Origin: Bacteroides sp.
GTDB lineage: Bacteria > Bacteroidota > Bacteroidia > Bacteroidales > Bacteroidaceae
Assembly (NCBI GenBank): GCA_021202275.1
Contig: JAJQDI010000023.1
Location: 62,001 to 126,000 of the forward strand
Direction of reading: 5' to 3'
Length of the DNA stretch: 64,000 nucleotides
Notes under the pieces: generated by a model
The model's database searches: none
Told to the model about the DNA's origin: nothing
The model's input: the letters and a program-made list of their open reading frames with translations, nothing else
Shown: piece after piece, positions 63,525 to 64,000 of the stretch
Position numbering within the stretch: the first letter of the stretch is position 1
Layout of the letters: the number at the start of each line of letters is the position of its first letter
Position numbers and translations under genes: made by a program

Positions 63525-64000
63525 ATGAAAAAAAGTCTTTTCCGGGGAGATCTCACCCCTATATCAGCAGTAATAACCAACTGTTCAGGATTATGAAAAT
63601 CACATCCGTACTGCTTTTCACGTTCATATTCAACCTCTCCGCTGTCACCAGCAAGTCGCAGAACGTGAAAGTGACCATCAAACGCGATCATTCGTCTGTG
63701 CAACAAGTCATACAGGATATAGAAAAACAGACCGAATATCTGTTCATCGTCAATTCCAATGTCGACACCCGTCGTTCCGTTTCTATTGACGCTTCTGAAA
63801 CTCCTTTGTCCGAGGTACTGGACAAACTGTCCCGGCAGGCCGAAGTCAACTATTCGGTATCCGGCAGTCATATCATCCTTACTAAAGAGGTAAAAGCCAG
63901 AGAGGCTGTTCAGGCCACTGCCCAGCAACCCCTGATCCGGGGAGTGGTAGTCGATGATACGGGAGAGCCCCTGATCGGGGTGAATGTGAAAGTAAAAGGA
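63525..64000 (+). CDS. SusC/RagA-family TonB-dependent receptor, N-terminal part
   Basis: The gene runs off the window. From ATG 63593 it reads MKITSVLLFTFIFNLSAVTS as a signal peptide. An STN (secretin/TonB N-terminal) domain follows (SSVQQVIQDIEKQTEYLFIV to NYSVSGSHIILTKE), then a CarboxypepD_reg-like domain (IRGVVVDDTGEPLIGVNV). Such receptors signal through FecR, here the gene upstream. An ATG at 63525 with an A7 run, if read with one more A, gives the common extended leader MKKKSFPG then QLFRIMKIT in frame with this gene, so a base may be missing. Confidence 0.88.

Overview
The window looks like chromosomal DNA from a Bacteroidota bacterium, most likely order Bacteroidales and possibly near Parabacteroides (the genus is an inference from gene content only). 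The evidence is: trp genes in the order B-E-G-D-C-F-A; promoters of the TAnnTTTG (-7) type; a SusC-type TonB receptor with an STN domain next to a FecR-type anti-sigma gene; and a type VI secretion system of the Bacteroidota-only class T6SS-iii (TssN and TssR present, no TssJLM seen).

Layout. 0.3-1.3 kb: type I asparaginase (minus). 1.7-8.6 kb: complete tryptophan operon trpBEGDCFA (minus), preceded at 8.65-8.86 kb by a promoter, a 19-residue leader peptide with three consecutive Trp codons and an attenuator hairpin. Its gaps carry a dispersed ACGATTTA-type repeat. 9.6-11.3 kb: DUF308 membrane protein and an ECF sigma factor. 11.4-17.1 kb: tripartite heavy-metal RND efflux operon (TolC-like, membrane fusion lipoprotein, CzcA/CusA-like pump). 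17.1-19.5 kb: divergent MFS exporter and AraC regulator. 19.8-20.5 kb: OmpR-type response regulator, with no kinase beside it.

20.7-57.7 kb is one long minus-strand T6SS-iii locus. In transcription order: Hcp tube, TssB and TssC sheath, TssH (ClpV) ATPase, two related Hcp-Hcp-effector-immunity cassettes, two more Hcp-like proteins, an unknown, TssE, TssF, VgrG, a PAAR-like tip, an amidase effector with an LRR lipoprotein, a DUF4123 adaptor with an M23 peptidase effector and a secreted candidate immunity protein, a lipase effector with two tandem TPR lipoproteins, then TssN, TssK, TssG, TssO/P-like envelope proteins, TssR, an extended Hcp, and an unrecognised effector-like module. The sensor kinase at 58.5-59.8 kb is the kind of partner the response regulator at 19.8 kb lacks, so the locus may have been inserted between them.

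59.8-64 kb: a repeat-bearing intergenic stretch, a frameshifted lipoprotein gene, FecR, a candidate antisense RNA, and the start of a SusC-like receptor that runs off the window.

Caution: six single-base frameshifts at short homopolymers or G/A runs (in hcp, tssH, tssN, the lipase, the 22-kb gene and the SusC leader), one further frameshift at 61.8 kb and two in-frame stops were found. The homopolymer pattern suggests sequence errors, but decay or slippage cannot be excluded from sequence alone.
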